Positions 34,890 through 44,329 of a stretch of 64,000 nt of DNA are shown in pieces. Numbering within the stretch: the stretch's first letter is position 1; every line of letters starts with the position of its first letter. The notes under the pieces are model-generated. The model was not told the origin of the DNA. It did no database searches and saw only the letters and a list, made by a program, of their open reading frames with translations. Source of the DNA: a cf. Phormidesmis sp. LEGE 11477 (GTDB lineage: Bacteria; Cyanobacteriota; Cyanobacteriia; Phormidesmidales; Phormidesmidaceae); contig NZ_JADEXO010000003.1 in the NCBI RefSeq assembly GCF_015207105.1, positions 1 through 64,000 on the forward strand, read 5' to 3'. Made by a program: the position numbers and the translations under genes.

Positions 34890-36524
34890 GTGCAGATACT
34901 TCATACGCTTCATGAACTGCATTCCTATCTAGAAGACTGTCGCCGACATAGAGATTCTCGAAGTAGCCATCCGCTAAGTGTTCATCCGCCGAGCGTAGGC
35001 TTAGTACCGACGATGGGAGCACTACATGCCGGGCACCAGAGTTTGATCGAGCGATCGCGTCAAACCGATCAAATCGTCATCGTCAGCATCTTTGTCAATC
35101 CGCTGCAGTTTTCTCCAGATGAAGATCTAGAGCGCTATCCTCGCTCTGACCAGGCGGACAAAAGTCTGTGTCAGGCGGCTGGCGTAGATGCCATCTTCAT
35201 GCCGACGGTGGCCGAACTCTATGGCACACCGACGCTGGACTTTGCGAAGGTCACCCAGGTCGTACCGCCTACAGCCCTAGCGGCTCATCTGGAGGGGCGA
35301 TCGCGGCCTACTCATTTTCGAGGCGTTGCCACTGTCGTCACGAAGCTACTCAATTTGGTTCGCCCCACCCGCGCCTACTTCGGACAAAAAGACGCTCAGC
35401 AAGCCGCCATCATCAAGCAGCTACAGCAGGATCTCAACTTGCCTGGTGAAATCGTCATCTGTCCCATTGTTAGAGAGCCGGATGGTCTAGCGCTCAGTTC
35501 GCGTAATCGATACCTAACAGATTCTCAGCGGCAGCAGGCAACAGTACTTAGCCGGAGCCTGCGAGCTGCTAAAAGCCGCTTCAGTCGCGGAGAGCGCACC
35601 GCTGCTGAACTGATTCGAAGGGCAAAATCTGTCCTAGCCACAGAACCTAAAATCGCCTTAGACTATCTAGCCCTGGTTCATCCTGATACACTGGAGCCTT
35701 TGCAAGTAATCGATACCGTAGGCATGATGGCAATCGCAGCAACCGTAGGAACCCCTGAAGAGAATTTAACGAGACTACTTGACAATATTATCCTGTGCGA
35801 TCGCCAGCCTATTATTGCCATTGATGGCCCTGCTGGTGCCGGCAAGTCTACGGTCGCTCGTCAGATCGCGCACAGTCTCGGACTGCTGTATCTTGACACT
35901 GGCGCTATGTACCGGGCGCTTACCTGGTATGCCTTACAGCGAGGCGTCGATCTCAAAGACGAGGAGGCGATTGCCCAGCTACTACCGCAGTGCAAGATTC
36001 AGTTAATTGCCAATATCGAAGACAATCAGCCACAGCCGCCGCAGGTTCGAGTAAACGGTGAAGACGCGACCCAAGCCATCCGTACGCCAATTGTGACCGA
36101 ATCAGTCTCTACCATCGCCGCCCAGCCCGCTGTGCGATCGCACCTAGTTGGCTTGCAGCAACAGTATGGCGAGAAAGGCGGTGTCGTCGCTGATGGCCGC
36201 GACATCGGTACCAAGGTCTTTCCAGACGCTGAGCTTAAAATTTACCTAACTGCCTCTGTTGAAGAACGGGCTCAAAGGCGCTATCAAGATCTAGAGAATG
36301 CCCAGTCAGGAAATGACCAGTCAGAAGAGGCCCAATCAGAGAACATTCAGTCGCTGCCTAAGTTAGCTGAGTTGACTCAGGCCATTGTAGAGCGCGATCG
36401 CAAAGACAGTACCCGCAGCGTTTCTCCACTGCGTAAGGCCGAAGATGCTATTGAAATTTTCACTGACCATCTCACAGCAGAACAGGTGATTGCCAAAATC
36501 TCAAACCTTTATCAAGACCTGTAG
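34890..36524 (+). CDS. panC/cmk: Bifunctional pantoate-beta-alanine ligase / cytidylate kinase
   Basis: A 544-aa fusion typical of cyanobacteria. The PanC half (residues 1-290) makes pantothenate from pantoate, beta-alanine and ATP. It shows VPTMGALHAGH, SIFVNPLQF, FRGVATVV and LALSSRNRYL. The Cmk half (from about residue 307) phosphorylates CMP/dCMP and has the P-loop IDGPAGAGKSTVARQ, LYLDTGAMYRALT and VADGRDIGTKVFP. The start is a GTG at 34890 with GGAGG seven bases upstream. The cmk lid region carries an in-frame expansion of four 15-bp repeats giving QSE/QSG-type units. A 46-bp gap leads to the next gene. Confidence 0.95.
   Translation: MQILHTLHELHSYLEDCRRHRDSRSSHPLSVHPPSVGLVPTMGALHAGHQSLIERSRQTDQIVIVSIFVNPLQFSPDEDLERYPRSDQADKSLCQAAGVDAIFMPTVAELYGTPTLDFAKVTQVVPPTALAAHLEGRSRPTHFRGVATVVTKLLNLVRPTRAYFGQKDAQQAAIIKQLQQDLNLPGEIVICPIVREPDGLALSSRNRYLTDSQRQQATVLSRSLRAAKSRFSRGERTAAELIRRAKSVLATEPKIALDYLALVHPDTLEPLQVIDTVGMMAIAATVGTPEENLTRLLDNIILCDRQPIIAIDGPAGAGKSTVARQIAHSLGLLYLDTGAMYRALTWYALQRGVDLKDEEAIAQLLPQCKIQLIANIEDNQPQPPQVRVNGEDATQAIRTPIVTESVSTIAAQPAVRSHLVGLQQQYGEKGGVVADGRDIGTKVFPDAELKIYLTASVEERAQRRYQDLENAQSGNDQSEEAQSENIQSLPKLAELTQAIVERDRKDSTRSVSPLRKAEDAIEIFTDHLTAEQVIAKISNLYQDL
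36296..36353. repeat. 15-bp in-frame tandem repeat in the cmk half
   Basis: About four diverged copies resembling gaatgcccagtcaga. They encode a polar Gln/Ser/Glu/Asn stretch within the cytidylate kinase domain, near its lid region. Confidence 0.75.
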
Positions 36525-36570
36525 TTTCTCTTTTGATAGTTTCTAACTAATCTCCTCAGCCTGCCCTTGA

Positions 36571-37149
36571 ATGTCTTTTTCTAGCGACATAACTGACAAA
36601 GAATCGCAGCGGCGATCGCTGCTAAAAGCAAGACAGGCCATGCCCCAGCGGATCAGAGCCGAGAAGTCTGGCAGAATATGCCAGCACCTCTATAGCTGGG
36701 CCGTTTTTGGCCAATCTAGACTCACCTTGGCCTACTGCACCTCTAATGGTGAACCAGATTTGGGCTCACTTTTGCAGCAGCCGCGAAGCTGGGGACTGCC
36801 TCGCTGTGAAGGTAAAACACTCAAGTGGCATCGCTGGTATCCAAACAGTCCTTGGCAGCTACGTTCTGGTGCCTATGGCATCACCGAACCCGATCCCGAA
36901 TCACCACTTGCCGATCCCGGCAAAGTTGATTTAATTCTGGTGCCCTGTATTGCTTGCGATGTTAGCGGCTACCGACTCGGCTACGGCGGCGGCTTCTACG
37001 ATCGAATGCTCAGTAGTCCAACTTGGGCAGATAAACCTACTATTGGCATTGTTTTTGAATACGCTCGTATTCCCCAGCTACCCAGAGATATTTGGGATAT
37101 TCCGCTAGACGGGATCTGCACAGAAAGCGGACTCTTTTTCAGACGGTAG
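36571..37149 (+). CDS. 5-formyltetrahydrofolate cyclo-ligase
   Basis: A 192-aa cytoplasmic enzyme that converts 5-formyl-THF to 5,10-methenyl-THF with ATP. It has the N-terminal basic ATP-binding segment (KESQRRSLLKARQAM), the substrate region near residues 50-65 (YCTSNGEPD) and the hallmark RLGYGGGFYDRML near residue 150. The length is normal. It is probably co-transcribed with panC/cmk, 46 bp upstream, which links coenzyme A, nucleotide and folate supply. Confidence 0.92.
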   Translation: MSFSSDITDKESQRRSLLKARQAMPQRIRAEKSGRICQHLYSWAVFGQSRLTLAYCTSNGEPDLGSLLQQPRSWGLPRCEGKTLKWHRWYPNSPWQLRSGAYGITEPDPESPLADPGKVDLILVPCIACDVSGYRLGYGGGFYDRMLSSPTWADKPTIGIVFEYARIPQLPRDIWDIPLDGICTESGLFFRR

Positions 37150-37215
37150 CTCTCGCTTTTTTTGGAACAGTAGCCTTTAGAGCTTCCTTGAATAGTGGCT
37201 CTTAGCTTTTTAAAC

Positions 37216-37302
37216 AGTAGCTTTCAGCACTTGTTTGAACGGTAGCTTTCAGCACTTGTTTGAACGGTAGCCTTCAGCACTTGTTTGAACGGTAGCTTTC
37301 AG
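37216..37302. repeat. 25-bp tandem repeat downstream of the cyclo-ligase gene
   Basis: Three and a half copies of a unit beginning ggtagctttcagcacttg, with diverged half-copies back to about 37152. The period is not a multiple of three and the array is almost wholly non-coding, running into the last codons of the polyphosphate glucokinase gene. Confidence 0.95.
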
Positions 37303-37982
37303 CTCCACAGCTTGATTCCTCCGAGTAGCCCTAACAAATTGGAGACTACTGTCACATTCTTGGGTAGTTCCACTTCGATGTGCTTTACTTCACCGCCACC
37401 TAGGTAAAGCCGATCGTAGTTGAGTACGCGCGATAGAGACTCAATTGCCTTTAATAGCCTGGCATTCCAGGTTTTAGCACCAATCTTTTTTAGAGCTGCC
37501 CTTCCTAGCTGTTCTTCATAAGTCTCGCCCTTGCGAAAGCGATGATGTGCTAGCTCTATATTCGGCACCAGATGGCCCTCGGTAAACAGCGCCGTTCCAA
37601 ACCCTGTTCCCAGCGTGATCACCATTTCTACGCCTTCTCCAGAGATCGCTCCCATCCCCTGTAAATCAGCGTCATTGGCGACTCGTACGGGCTTGCCAAC
37701 GCTGTGCGAGAGCTGCGTCGCTAGATCGTACTCTTGCCAGTCGGGGTGAAGATTGACCGCTGTATAGATCACACCTTTGCGAACAATTCCTGGAAATCCG
37801 ACTGAGACCCGATCGAAATCCCCTTGTCTTTGGGCCAGTTCTACGAGCAGACCCATGACCGCTTTGGGCGTAGCAGGCTTGGGCGTTTTGATGCGATCGC
37901 GCTCTCCCAAAGGATTTCCCTGCTCGTCTAGTAACAGCGCTTTGAGCCCGCTGCCACCAATATCTATCGCCAGCGTCTTCAT
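37299..37982 (-). CDS. ppgK: Polyphosphate glucokinase (ROK family)
   Basis: A 227-aa cytoplasmic sugar kinase. The phosphate-binding motif LAIDIGGSGLKALLLDE at the N-terminus, VGFPGIVRKG, ANDADLQGMG with the catalytic Asp, and TLGTGFGTALF are those of the ROK/PPGK group, which phosphorylates glucose using polyphosphate (and often ATP). Short length and the GGSGLK motif favour PPGK over glucokinase. ATG 37982 is chosen because GAGGG precedes it; an ATG five codons upstream is possible. The last codons come from the 25-bp repeat array, so the C-terminus may have been altered by it. Confidence 0.85.
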   Translation of the reverse strand: MKTLAIDIGGSGLKALLLDEQGNPLGERDRIKTPKPATPKAVMGLLVELAQRQGDFDRVSVGFPGIVRKGVIYTAVNLHPDWQEYDLATQLSHSVGKPVRVANDADLQGMGAISGEGVEMVITLGTGFGTALFTEGHLVPNIELAHHRFRKGETYEEQLGRAALKKIGAKTWNARLLKAIESLSRVLNYDRLYLGGGEVKHIEVELPKNVTVVSNLLGLLGGIKLWS

Positions 37983-38192
37983 TCTGCCCTCTTCCATACT
38001 CTTTTAGCGTTCCTTTATCTGACTGCTGCGGCTGTTGATTCCTACCTATTAGACCATCTAGTTAGTTGTAATAGTCGGTTAGCTAAACCATCTGTTTAAA
38101 CTGCTCAATTGATAGTTGAGTGAATGATAGCTGGGTGAAAACGTCCGGTCGGCTGAGTTGCTACAGGGAGACTGCATTATTGAAACTGCCTG

Positions 38193-38999
38193 CTAATCTT
38201 GTCGGCTGAGTCCCTCAAATTGATAGATTTCTTCAAACACTCTGACCCAGCCCGCTACAACAGAATTCAAAATCGCCTCTCCTTTCTCTACTGTTGCCGC
38301 CGTTGCATCACCGACAACCCCGCTTCGGCTCAAGTCTTTCATCGTCCAAGACATGGGCAAATTTCCCTCCAAACTCAGCAGGCTCTCTGCGGGAAACGCC
38401 TTGGGAAACTCTCTTACCGCCGCTGCCATCTTCACTTGCTCAGGCAATAGCGCTAGCAGTACGCTGGTTTCAACATCTCCGGCGTGAATACCTTCGTCAT
38501 ATTCTGTTTGACCCACTAGCTCAGCCACCTGATGCGGCGCGCCCCATACAAATAGCGGAAACACCATCAAATCGTCATGCTCTGCGCGCAGATCGCGCGC
38601 CACAATCTCTAGAATTTGCGGCTGACCACCGTGACCATTCACTAGCAGCAGCTTCCGAAATCCAGCGCTGTAGATGCTCTCTGCCATTTCCATTAGAACC
38701 GCTGTTAGCGTCTGGGCAGATAGCGTGATCGTTCCTGGAAACTGAGCGTGCTCGTTTGACTTGCCATAGTAGAGCGGCGGCAGCGCATAGGCGGCGATCG
38801 CATCATCTAGCTGGTGTAGCGCCCCGCCAATAACTGAGGTCGCGATCGCCACGTCCACAACTAGCGGCAAGTGCGGACCGTGCTGCTCTATTGCGCCGAT
38901 TGGCTGAATGATCAAAGTATTTGCCTTGTCTGGCAAATCTCTGATCTGTGGCCACCGCAGATAGGGAAAAAATCGCTGTGGCGGAATGTAGCCGTGCAT
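38193..38999 (-). CDS. Creatininase-family metal-dependent amidohydrolase
   Basis: A 268-aa protein. Family features include IQPIGAIEQHGPHLPLVVD, where Glu, His and Asp bind metal, YGKSNEHAQFPGTITLS, LLVNGHGGQP and GIHAGDVETSVLLAL with further metal ligands. Relatives hydrolyse creatinine, formamides or pterin/riboflavin intermediates; in cyanobacteria the substrate is generally unknown. It is a single gene on the minus strand, divergent from the CtpA protease gene. Confidence 0.88.
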   Translation of the reverse strand: MHGYIPPQRFFPYLRWPQIRDLPDKANTLIIQPIGAIEQHGPHLPLVVDVAIATSVIGGALHQLDDAIAAYALPPLYYGKSNEHAQFPGTITLSAQTLTAVLMEMAESIYSAGFRKLLLVNGHGGQPQILEIVARDLRAEHDDLMVFPLFVWGAPHQVAELVGQTEYDEGIHAGDVETSVLLALLPEQVKMAAAVREFPKAFPAESLLSLEGNLPMSWTMKDLSRSGVVGDATAATVEKGEAILNSVVAGWVRVFEEIYQFEGLSRQD

Positions 39000-39417
39000 A
39001 AGAATCCGGTAGAACAGTTAGTCAACTGACAGTTAGTCACCTGGTAATTATCTGGTCTTTCGAGCATACTTCCACTAAAAAGACCCATCACCACGCCCTC
39101 GTAATAGCCGCACTACTCTGAAGCCGCAGGTCACCAAATCTGCTAGGAACAGAGACATTGAGATAGCGTTCAAGACCTCAATATCAGCCCCTACAAGCGT
39201 GCTTGTATAAATAAGAGCGCGCTCTCTCTATAAAACTATGGAAATTACCTATTTACGTGCTTAGAATTAGCAACTAAGTTTAGAGAACTAGATATATCTT
39301 TTAATGTCAGTTCTGTAAACACTCGCCTTTGGTCTGTGTATGCTGAACCAAACGCTGGCCTTGCTGAGCGCATCACGTGCATCATTCGTCTGAACATCCT
39401 TTGCTGTCTTGCCCTAA
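39000..39417. other. Divergent promoter region between creatininase and CtpA genes
   Basis: About 418 bp with no supportable gene. A short direct duplication (cagttagtcaactga/cagttagtcacctgg) occurs at 39016-39045. Promoters for both directions should lie here. Confidence 0.4.
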
Positions 39418-40776
39418 ATGAAAAATACTGCCTGTGTTCTAGGCTCGCTACAACGCTGCTCGTTAGGTGCGCTTTCTTTACTCCTACCGGCAATGGCGAC
39501 AGGTGTCCTACCACAAACCACCCAACCTGCCGCCGCCTCTAGCTTCCGAAACAGCCCCAAAACTGTCTTAGATGAAGCTTGGCAGCTAGTGTACGAAGAA
39601 TATGTAGACGGTGACTTTAACCGGGTTGATTGGTTGGGCGTCCGTCAAACCCTGCTAAGCGGAGACTATACTTCGACAGATGCTGCTTACGGAGAGCTGC
39701 GCCGCGTTTTGAGTAGTCTCAATGATCCCTACACCCGATTTTTGAATCCGGCTCAGTATAGCGCCTTGACAGAACAGACATCAGGAGAGGTATCTGGCGT
39801 TGGTATTCGACTACAAAAGCAGGGACAAGAGCTGACAGTAACAAGCGTTTTAGAACAATCCCCGGCTGATAGAGCTGGCATCCGATCAGGCGACAAGATT
39901 CTGATTATTGACGGTCGCTCTAGTCGAAATCTGACCCTTGAAGGGGCTTCAAGGCTAATCAGAGGCGATAGCGGCAGTCAGCTCTCTTTGACGCTACGCC
40001 GTTTAGACAATAGCGAAGAAACCTTGATCTTGACTAGGGAGGTTGTTTTTGTTCCAACAGTTACCTTTGAGCTGCACAGAGATGAGGATGTCTCTGTAGG
40101 CTATATTCACCTAGATGAGTTTAGTGCTCATGCAGCTGAGCAGATGCTCGAAGCTATTGATAGTCTTACAGAGCAAGGCGCAGAGGCATTTGTCTTAGAC
40201 CTGCGAGGTAATCCAGGTGGTTTGCTACAGGCAAGTATTGAGATTAGTCGGATGTGGCTGCCTAGAGGAAGTATCGTCCGCACGGTAGATAGAGACGGCC
40301 ACGATGACGAAATTACGGCCAACCGCACAGCCGTTACCGATTTACCGATGGCTGTACTCGTTAACGGGCAATCAGCCAGCTCTAGTGAGATTGTTACGGG
40401 CGCACTAGGCGACAACGATCGCGCGGTTATTGTCGGGAATCCGACCTTCGGCAAAGCCCTTGTCCAAAGCTTACACGGGCTGTCTGATGGTTCTGGTATA
40501 GCAGTGACCGTTGCTCACTACTACACGCCTGATGGCACAGACATTAGCACGCGAGGAATCACGCCAGATATTAACGTCTCGCTCACGACCCAGCAGCAGC
40601 GCGAGCTAGAGACGAACCCAGCGCTAAGAGGAACCTCCGAAGACTTACAGTTTATCCGCGCCGTAGCGGCTATTCGACCAGAAGTATTAGCTAGGCGGCA
40701 GGTCAGTGCGCCAGTCTTAGCCTCTCCAGGAACAAGACCGCAGTTGCCAAGTCAGCTAGGGCGGATTGAACCTTAA
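39418..40776 (+). CDS. Carboxyl-terminal processing protease (S41 family)
   Basis: A 452-aa exported serine protease. A signal peptide ends near PAAASS (about residue 42). A PDZ domain (about 110-200; GVGIRLQKQG, SPADRAGIRSGDKIL) precedes the S41 domain with FVLDLRGNPGGLL. The catalytic Ser lies in NGQSASSSE and the catalytic Lys in NPTFGKALVQ. The family includes CtpA, which processes the D1 protein precursor in cyanobacteria, but paralogues (CtpB, CtpC) exist, so the exact member is not assigned. Confidence 0.92.
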   Translation: MKNTACVLGSLQRCSLGALSLLLPAMATGVLPQTTQPAAASSFRNSPKTVLDEAWQLVYEEYVDGDFNRVDWLGVRQTLLSGDYTSTDAAYGELRRVLSSLNDPYTRFLNPAQYSALTEQTSGEVSGVGIRLQKQGQELTVTSVLEQSPADRAGIRSGDKILIIDGRSSRNLTLEGASRLIRGDSGSQLSLTLRRLDNSEETLILTREVVFVPTVTFELHRDEDVSVGYIHLDEFSAHAAEQMLEAIDSLTEQGAEAFVLDLRGNPGGLLQASIEISRMWLPRGSIVRTVDRDGHDDEITANRTAVTDLPMAVLVNGQSASSSEIVTGALGDNDRAVIVGNPTFGKALVQSLHGLSDGSGIAVTVAHYYTPDGTDISTRGITPDINVSLTTQQQRELETNPALRGTSEDLQFIRAVAAIRPEVLARRQVSAPVLASPGTRPQLPSQLGRIEP

Positions 40777-40805
40777 GAACTGACAGAAGCCTAGATAGAA
40801 GAACT

Positions 40806-42572
40806 CTAGGTAGAAGAGTGCTGGGAAAAAACGTAGATTTGCTGCGTATCTAGATGCTGGCAGATCTCGCTAGGTATGACACTCTGCTGCTTCGTGCCGT
40901 CTGTGCTACTTGTAGCTAGCGGAAAGATCTGGCGAGCGAGCCGAACTTTGAGCTGGGTAAAGGGATCGCCACCATCAGAGACTAAGAACTCCAACTGTTC
41001 AATGTCTTGCCAGCAGATAAGCTCATCTAAAAGCGATGCGATCGCCCGCACATAAGGATGCGTAGAATCTTTGTACCAGCGTTCACTGGTTAAACCAGGT
41101 TGGTCTAGTCCTAAATGAGCGATCAGCGGCATCTGACCGAATACCGCTACCGCCACAGAGCGAGCCTCTTCCTGGAGCAAGAGGCCATGCTTTTCGCCTA
41201 TCTGGCGGAGCTTTTCCAATTTTTCATAGCGCTCGGCAGCCGTATCTCGACTGAGATCCTCGGCGCTGCTCCACTGGATCGCCACCGTCACCAGATAAGT
41301 CTGCAATAAAAAATGGCCCAGCTTCTTCGCCTTGGTCGCCAGATATCCAGCATTGTAAGTAGTCGCCTCAATTAGCAGCGGGACTCGATCGACCATTTCT
41401 AACCCATAGCCTTTGAGTCCAGCAATTTTACGAGGGTTGTTAGTGATTAATCGAAACTGGCTGATCCCGAGATCCATCAGAATCTGAGCGCCCATGCCGT
41501 AGTTGCGCTGGTCTACAGGTAGACCAAGTCGCTCATTCGCCTCGACGGTATCTAGGCCCATATCCTGAAGGGAATACGCCTTTAGCTTGTTCACCAGGCC
41601 AATTCCGCGACCTTCTTGGCGCAGATAGACCACGACGCCCTTACCCGCACTTTCAATCATTTTTAACGTGGCCTGAAGCTGCATGCGACAGTCGCACCGC
41701 AGCGATCCCAGCGCATCTCCAGTCAAACATTCAGAATGCATTCGCACCATGATTGGCTCCTGGGCAAACGTCGCGGGATCGCCTTTAACTAGGGCCACAT
41801 GTTCAGAGCCATCTAGCTGATTGCGATAGGCATACACCTTAAAACTACCGAACTTAGAAGGCATTTCAGCGACAGCCTCGCGTTTAACAAACCTTTCGTG
41901 TCGTAGTCGATAGCTGATTAGATCCGCAATGCTGATGAACTTCAGCTCGTGTCGCTTGGCATAGTCGATCAGGTCTGGTCGCCTAGCCATAGAGCCGTCA
42001 GGATTGGAGATCTCGCAGATAACAGCCGCCGGATAAAGCCCTGCTAGGCGAGCTAGATCCACGCCTGCCTCAGTATGTCCAACTCGCTTTAGCACACCGC
42101 CTTCTCTAGCCCGTAGCGGAAAGATGTGTCCGGGCCTTCTTAAATCGTGCGCTGTCGATTTGGAATTGATGGCAACCTGGATAGTTCGCGCTCTATCTTC
42201 GGCAGAGATTCCCGTAGTCACGCCCCATTTCGAGCCAGCGTCAATGCTGACGGTAAAGGCTGTTTGTTCGCTTTCGTCTTCAAATGGGCTATTAGTGACC
42301 ATCAGCGGCAGATCGAGCTCATCTAGACGCTCTCCTGTCATGGCTAGGCAGATCAGGCCCCTGGCTTCTACTGCCATAAAGTTAATCATATCGGGGGTGG
42401 CGAACTGAGCGGCGCAAATCACATCGCCCTCATTCTCGCGATCTTCATCATCGACTACCACCACAGAACGCCCCGCCGTTAGATCAGCGAGCGCGTCCTC
42501 TATCGAATCAAATTGAAAGCTATCATTCGAGCGGCCATCGTTACGGGCATCTACCACGGGCGTTCCTTGCAC
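40806..42572 (-). CDS. ribBA: Bifunctional riboflavin biosynthesis protein RibBA
   Basis: A 588-aa fusion. The N-terminal DHBP synthase (about 20-225) has VVVVDDEDRENEGDVI and GHTEAGVDLARLAG and makes 3,4-dihydroxy-2-butanone phosphate from ribulose 5-phosphate. GTP cyclohydrolase II (about 230-430) has the zinc motif HSECLTGDALGSLRCDC and RQEGRGIGL. Together they supply both riboflavin precursors. The C-terminal 150 residues form an extra domain of unknown function found in some cyanobacterial RibBA proteins. The gene is convergent with the CtpA gene. Confidence 0.95.
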   Translation of the reverse strand: MQGTPVVDARNDGRSNDSFQFDSIEDALADLTAGRSVVVVDDEDRENEGDVICAAQFATPDMINFMAVEARGLICLAMTGERLDELDLPLMVTNSPFEDESEQTAFTVSIDAGSKWGVTTGISAEDRARTIQVAINSKSTAHDLRRPGHIFPLRAREGGVLKRVGHTEAGVDLARLAGLYPAAVICEISNPDGSMARRPDLIDYAKRHELKFISIADLISYRLRHERFVKREAVAEMPSKFGSFKVYAYRNQLDGSEHVALVKGDPATFAQEPIMVRMHSECLTGDALGSLRCDCRMQLQATLKMIESAGKGVVVYLRQEGRGIGLVNKLKAYSLQDMGLDTVEANERLGLPVDQRNYGMGAQILMDLGISQFRLITNNPRKIAGLKGYGLEMVDRVPLLIEATTYNAGYLATKAKKLGHFLLQTYLVTVAIQWSSAEDLSRDTAAERYEKLEKLRQIGEKHGLLLQEEARSVAVAVFGQMPLIAHLGLDQPGLTSERWYKDSTHPYVRAIASLLDELICWQDIEQLEFLVSDGGDPFTQLKVRLARQIFPLATSSTDGTKQQSVIPSEICQHLDTQQIYVFSQHSST

Positions 42573-42651
42573 AATCTAGAAAAGTCTTGCTTTTCGATTG
42601 TATCGCCAGGGTTGCTTCATTCGCAGAAGTTGTGGCGGCTAGAGGATGCTC

Positions 42652-43065
42652 TTAGTCTAGTGGCTTTGTCCAAATTACTTTTTTCTGATTTGGATAGCCC
42701 ATGCCGCTCTGCTCCTGCATGATTTGCGCGGTTTGGGCCGGATCGAAGTTACGATCGAACTGCTCTCGCAATTCGGCGTTTTTTTCCTTCTCTTGGGCAA
42801 CAGAGTGCTGTAAGGTGCCTAACCGCTCTTGCTGAGCCTGGTAGTAGGGCACTAGCTTAGCAATCGTGGTGCTGGCAATAACGGTCAGCAGTAAATTGAC
42901 GGTGAGTTTGACCGAAGACTCGAATGCGATCGCTCGCCGTACACCCGAAAAAGGGACTCTTCTAGGTTGATAAGAACGTCGAGGTTTGGTTGGATGAGCT
43001 ATTTGGAGAGGCTTTGATTGAAGAGACTGAGACGAAGAAGAAATCGGGCGCTTAGCAGCGTTCAT
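42652..43065 (-). CDS. Single-pass coiled-coil protein (DivIC/FtsB-like topology)
   Basis: A 137-aa protein. A basic, Ser/Pro/Arg-rich cytoplasmic N-terminus (1-55) is followed by one transmembrane helix (LTVNLLLTVIASTTIAKLV) and a coiled coil (about 75-105). It ends in a conserved-looking QEQSGMGYPNQKKVIWT tail. The tail and topology are those of a small conserved cyanobacterial protein family of unknown function; the layout resembles divisome proteins FtsB/FtsL/DivIC, but sequence homology to them is not evident. Confidence 0.7.
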   Translation of the reverse strand: MNAAKRPISSSSQSLQSKPLQIAHPTKPRRSYQPRRVPFSGVRRAIAFESSVKLTVNLLLTVIASTTIAKLVPYYQAQQERLGTLQHSVAQEKEKNAELREQFDRNFDPAQTAQIMQEQSGMGYPNQKKVIWTKPLD

Positions 43066-43600
43066 AGAGCGGTGACTACCAAAATAGCGAGCTGATCATA
43101 ACGGACGGTGTAGATAGTATCGTCCGGGGAATTACGGTTCAGATGATACTCGCACACATTATGGACAATTTCCCATAGTTTGCAAGTGCTTCAAAGTATT
43201 TTTTGGGTTCTAAGTGTCGAATTCTACTGTCAGAACACCGGAAGCTTGAGGAAAGATTGCCTAAAAAGCCCTTCCTAATAAAAATTCCCAGCCAACAGCT
43301 TGTTAGAGCTATCAACTGGGAGATTACTATTAGAAGCTTCCTACTCTGGATATGGATGAATTGGATATGGATGAATGGACGGTTGTGGCTACAGATGCTT
43401 TTGCTACAGATGCTTCCAACGTTTGCTTCTAACGTTGATCCACCACTTCTAGGACTACATACGGCTGTCAGATGTGTAGCCGTTAAGAGCACATCCGCTG
43501 ACGAGCAGAGCAAAAGTAGGCATTCCCTTATCCATAAAACCCTACTTCTCGTAGGAGTTTTCGTAGGAGCCGTTTCTTCGTAAGGCTTCTTCGTAAGGCC
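43066..43600. other. Repeat-bearing intergenic region downstream of psaM
   Basis: About 535 bp with several short tandem duplications: ggatatggatgaatt twice (43348-43377), gctacagatgctttt twice (43388-43417), cgtaggag and ttcttcgtaagg pairs near 43550-43598. Long open frames exist on both strands but are low-complexity by-products of these repeats and have no ribosome binding site or motif. Confidence 0.5.
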
Positions 43601-43696
43601 TTATTTGTAGAGTTCAGTGGCTAAGCGCAATGCCAAAAAGCCGGGAATAAGGGCTAGACCCAGCGCCAAAAATATCTGAGAGTCTGATAATGCCAT
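43601..43696 (-). CDS. psaM: Photosystem I reaction centre subunit XII (PsaM)
   Basis: A 31-aa single-helix thylakoid protein encoded on the minus strand. It begins MALSDSQIF, contains the hydrophobic core LALGLALIPGFLALRL and ends ATELYK, matching the PsaM pattern of MAL.D.Q...AL..AL.P..LA.RL.TELYK. PsaM sits near the monomer interface of the photosystem I trimer. AAGGA lies about eleven bases before the ATG. The length is exactly that of the family. It is too short for most automated gene finders and could easily be missed. Confidence 0.93.
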   Translation of the reverse strand: MALSDSQIFLALGLALIPGFLALRLATELYK

Positions 43697-44312
43697 GGTA
43701 ATTATTATCCTTACTTGAAACCTAAAGTAACGCTCTACATAATTCTTTCTTAAATTGTCAATATGTGATCCTGTTAGTTACTAACTGTTACACAGAGGCT
43801 CTCCGACTAGGTTTCTATGTCACAGACTTCAGCATTTTCTTCGGCTAACTAGTATTCAGTGCGCGTATCAGTGGGCGGATGTCGTCTGAACAACAGCCAT
43901 CTGTACGCTCTCCCACTATATGTAGTAGGGATATAGTAAAGAAAGGCCACACTAGAAAATAGCGTAAGCCATTAGGGCAAAAGATAGGACAGAGTGAAAG
44001 ATTAAGACGGAGCGATAGACAGGTAGCTATAACAGTATTGGTGATTATAAGCGATGTAAACTGGCGTTTTTGCTAGCTTTGTAAACAGCTCAAAGATTGT
44101 AAGCATCCCAAAATCTAACCCTTGATGTGTTTGATGCTTATCCGATCAGAGTTGCTTTCTATGAGGGTAAAGTTATTCTTCTTTCAAGCGTGTAAGCGTG
44201 TCGGTTCTCTAAATGCTATTAATCTAAATCCATCAATCGAGATTACCTATGGGCAGCTCAAGCTCTCTTTCCACAAATGCGGAAAACAGCAGTGTAAAAA
44301 ATCAGCAACGAT
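43697..44312. other. Divergent region between psaM and phoU
   Basis: About 616 bp that should contain the psaM promoter on the left and the phoU promoter on the right. An open frame in the phoU reading frame runs upstream from 44122, but its translation is unlike PhoU and is not needed. Pho-box direct repeats were looked for and not convincingly seen. Confidence 0.4.
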
Positions 44313-44329
44313 AGGAGGAAACAACATCA

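Noticed and set aside
43203-43583. 126-codon frame on the plus strand downstream of psaM
   Set aside because: It has no ribosome binding site, is made of local tandem repeats (WIWMNWIWMN) and matches no family.
44326-44328. AUC start codon for phoU seven bases after AGGAGG
   Set aside because: The codon is in frame and well spaced, but non-AUG/GUG/UUG starts are very rare; the GTG minicistron explains the site without one.
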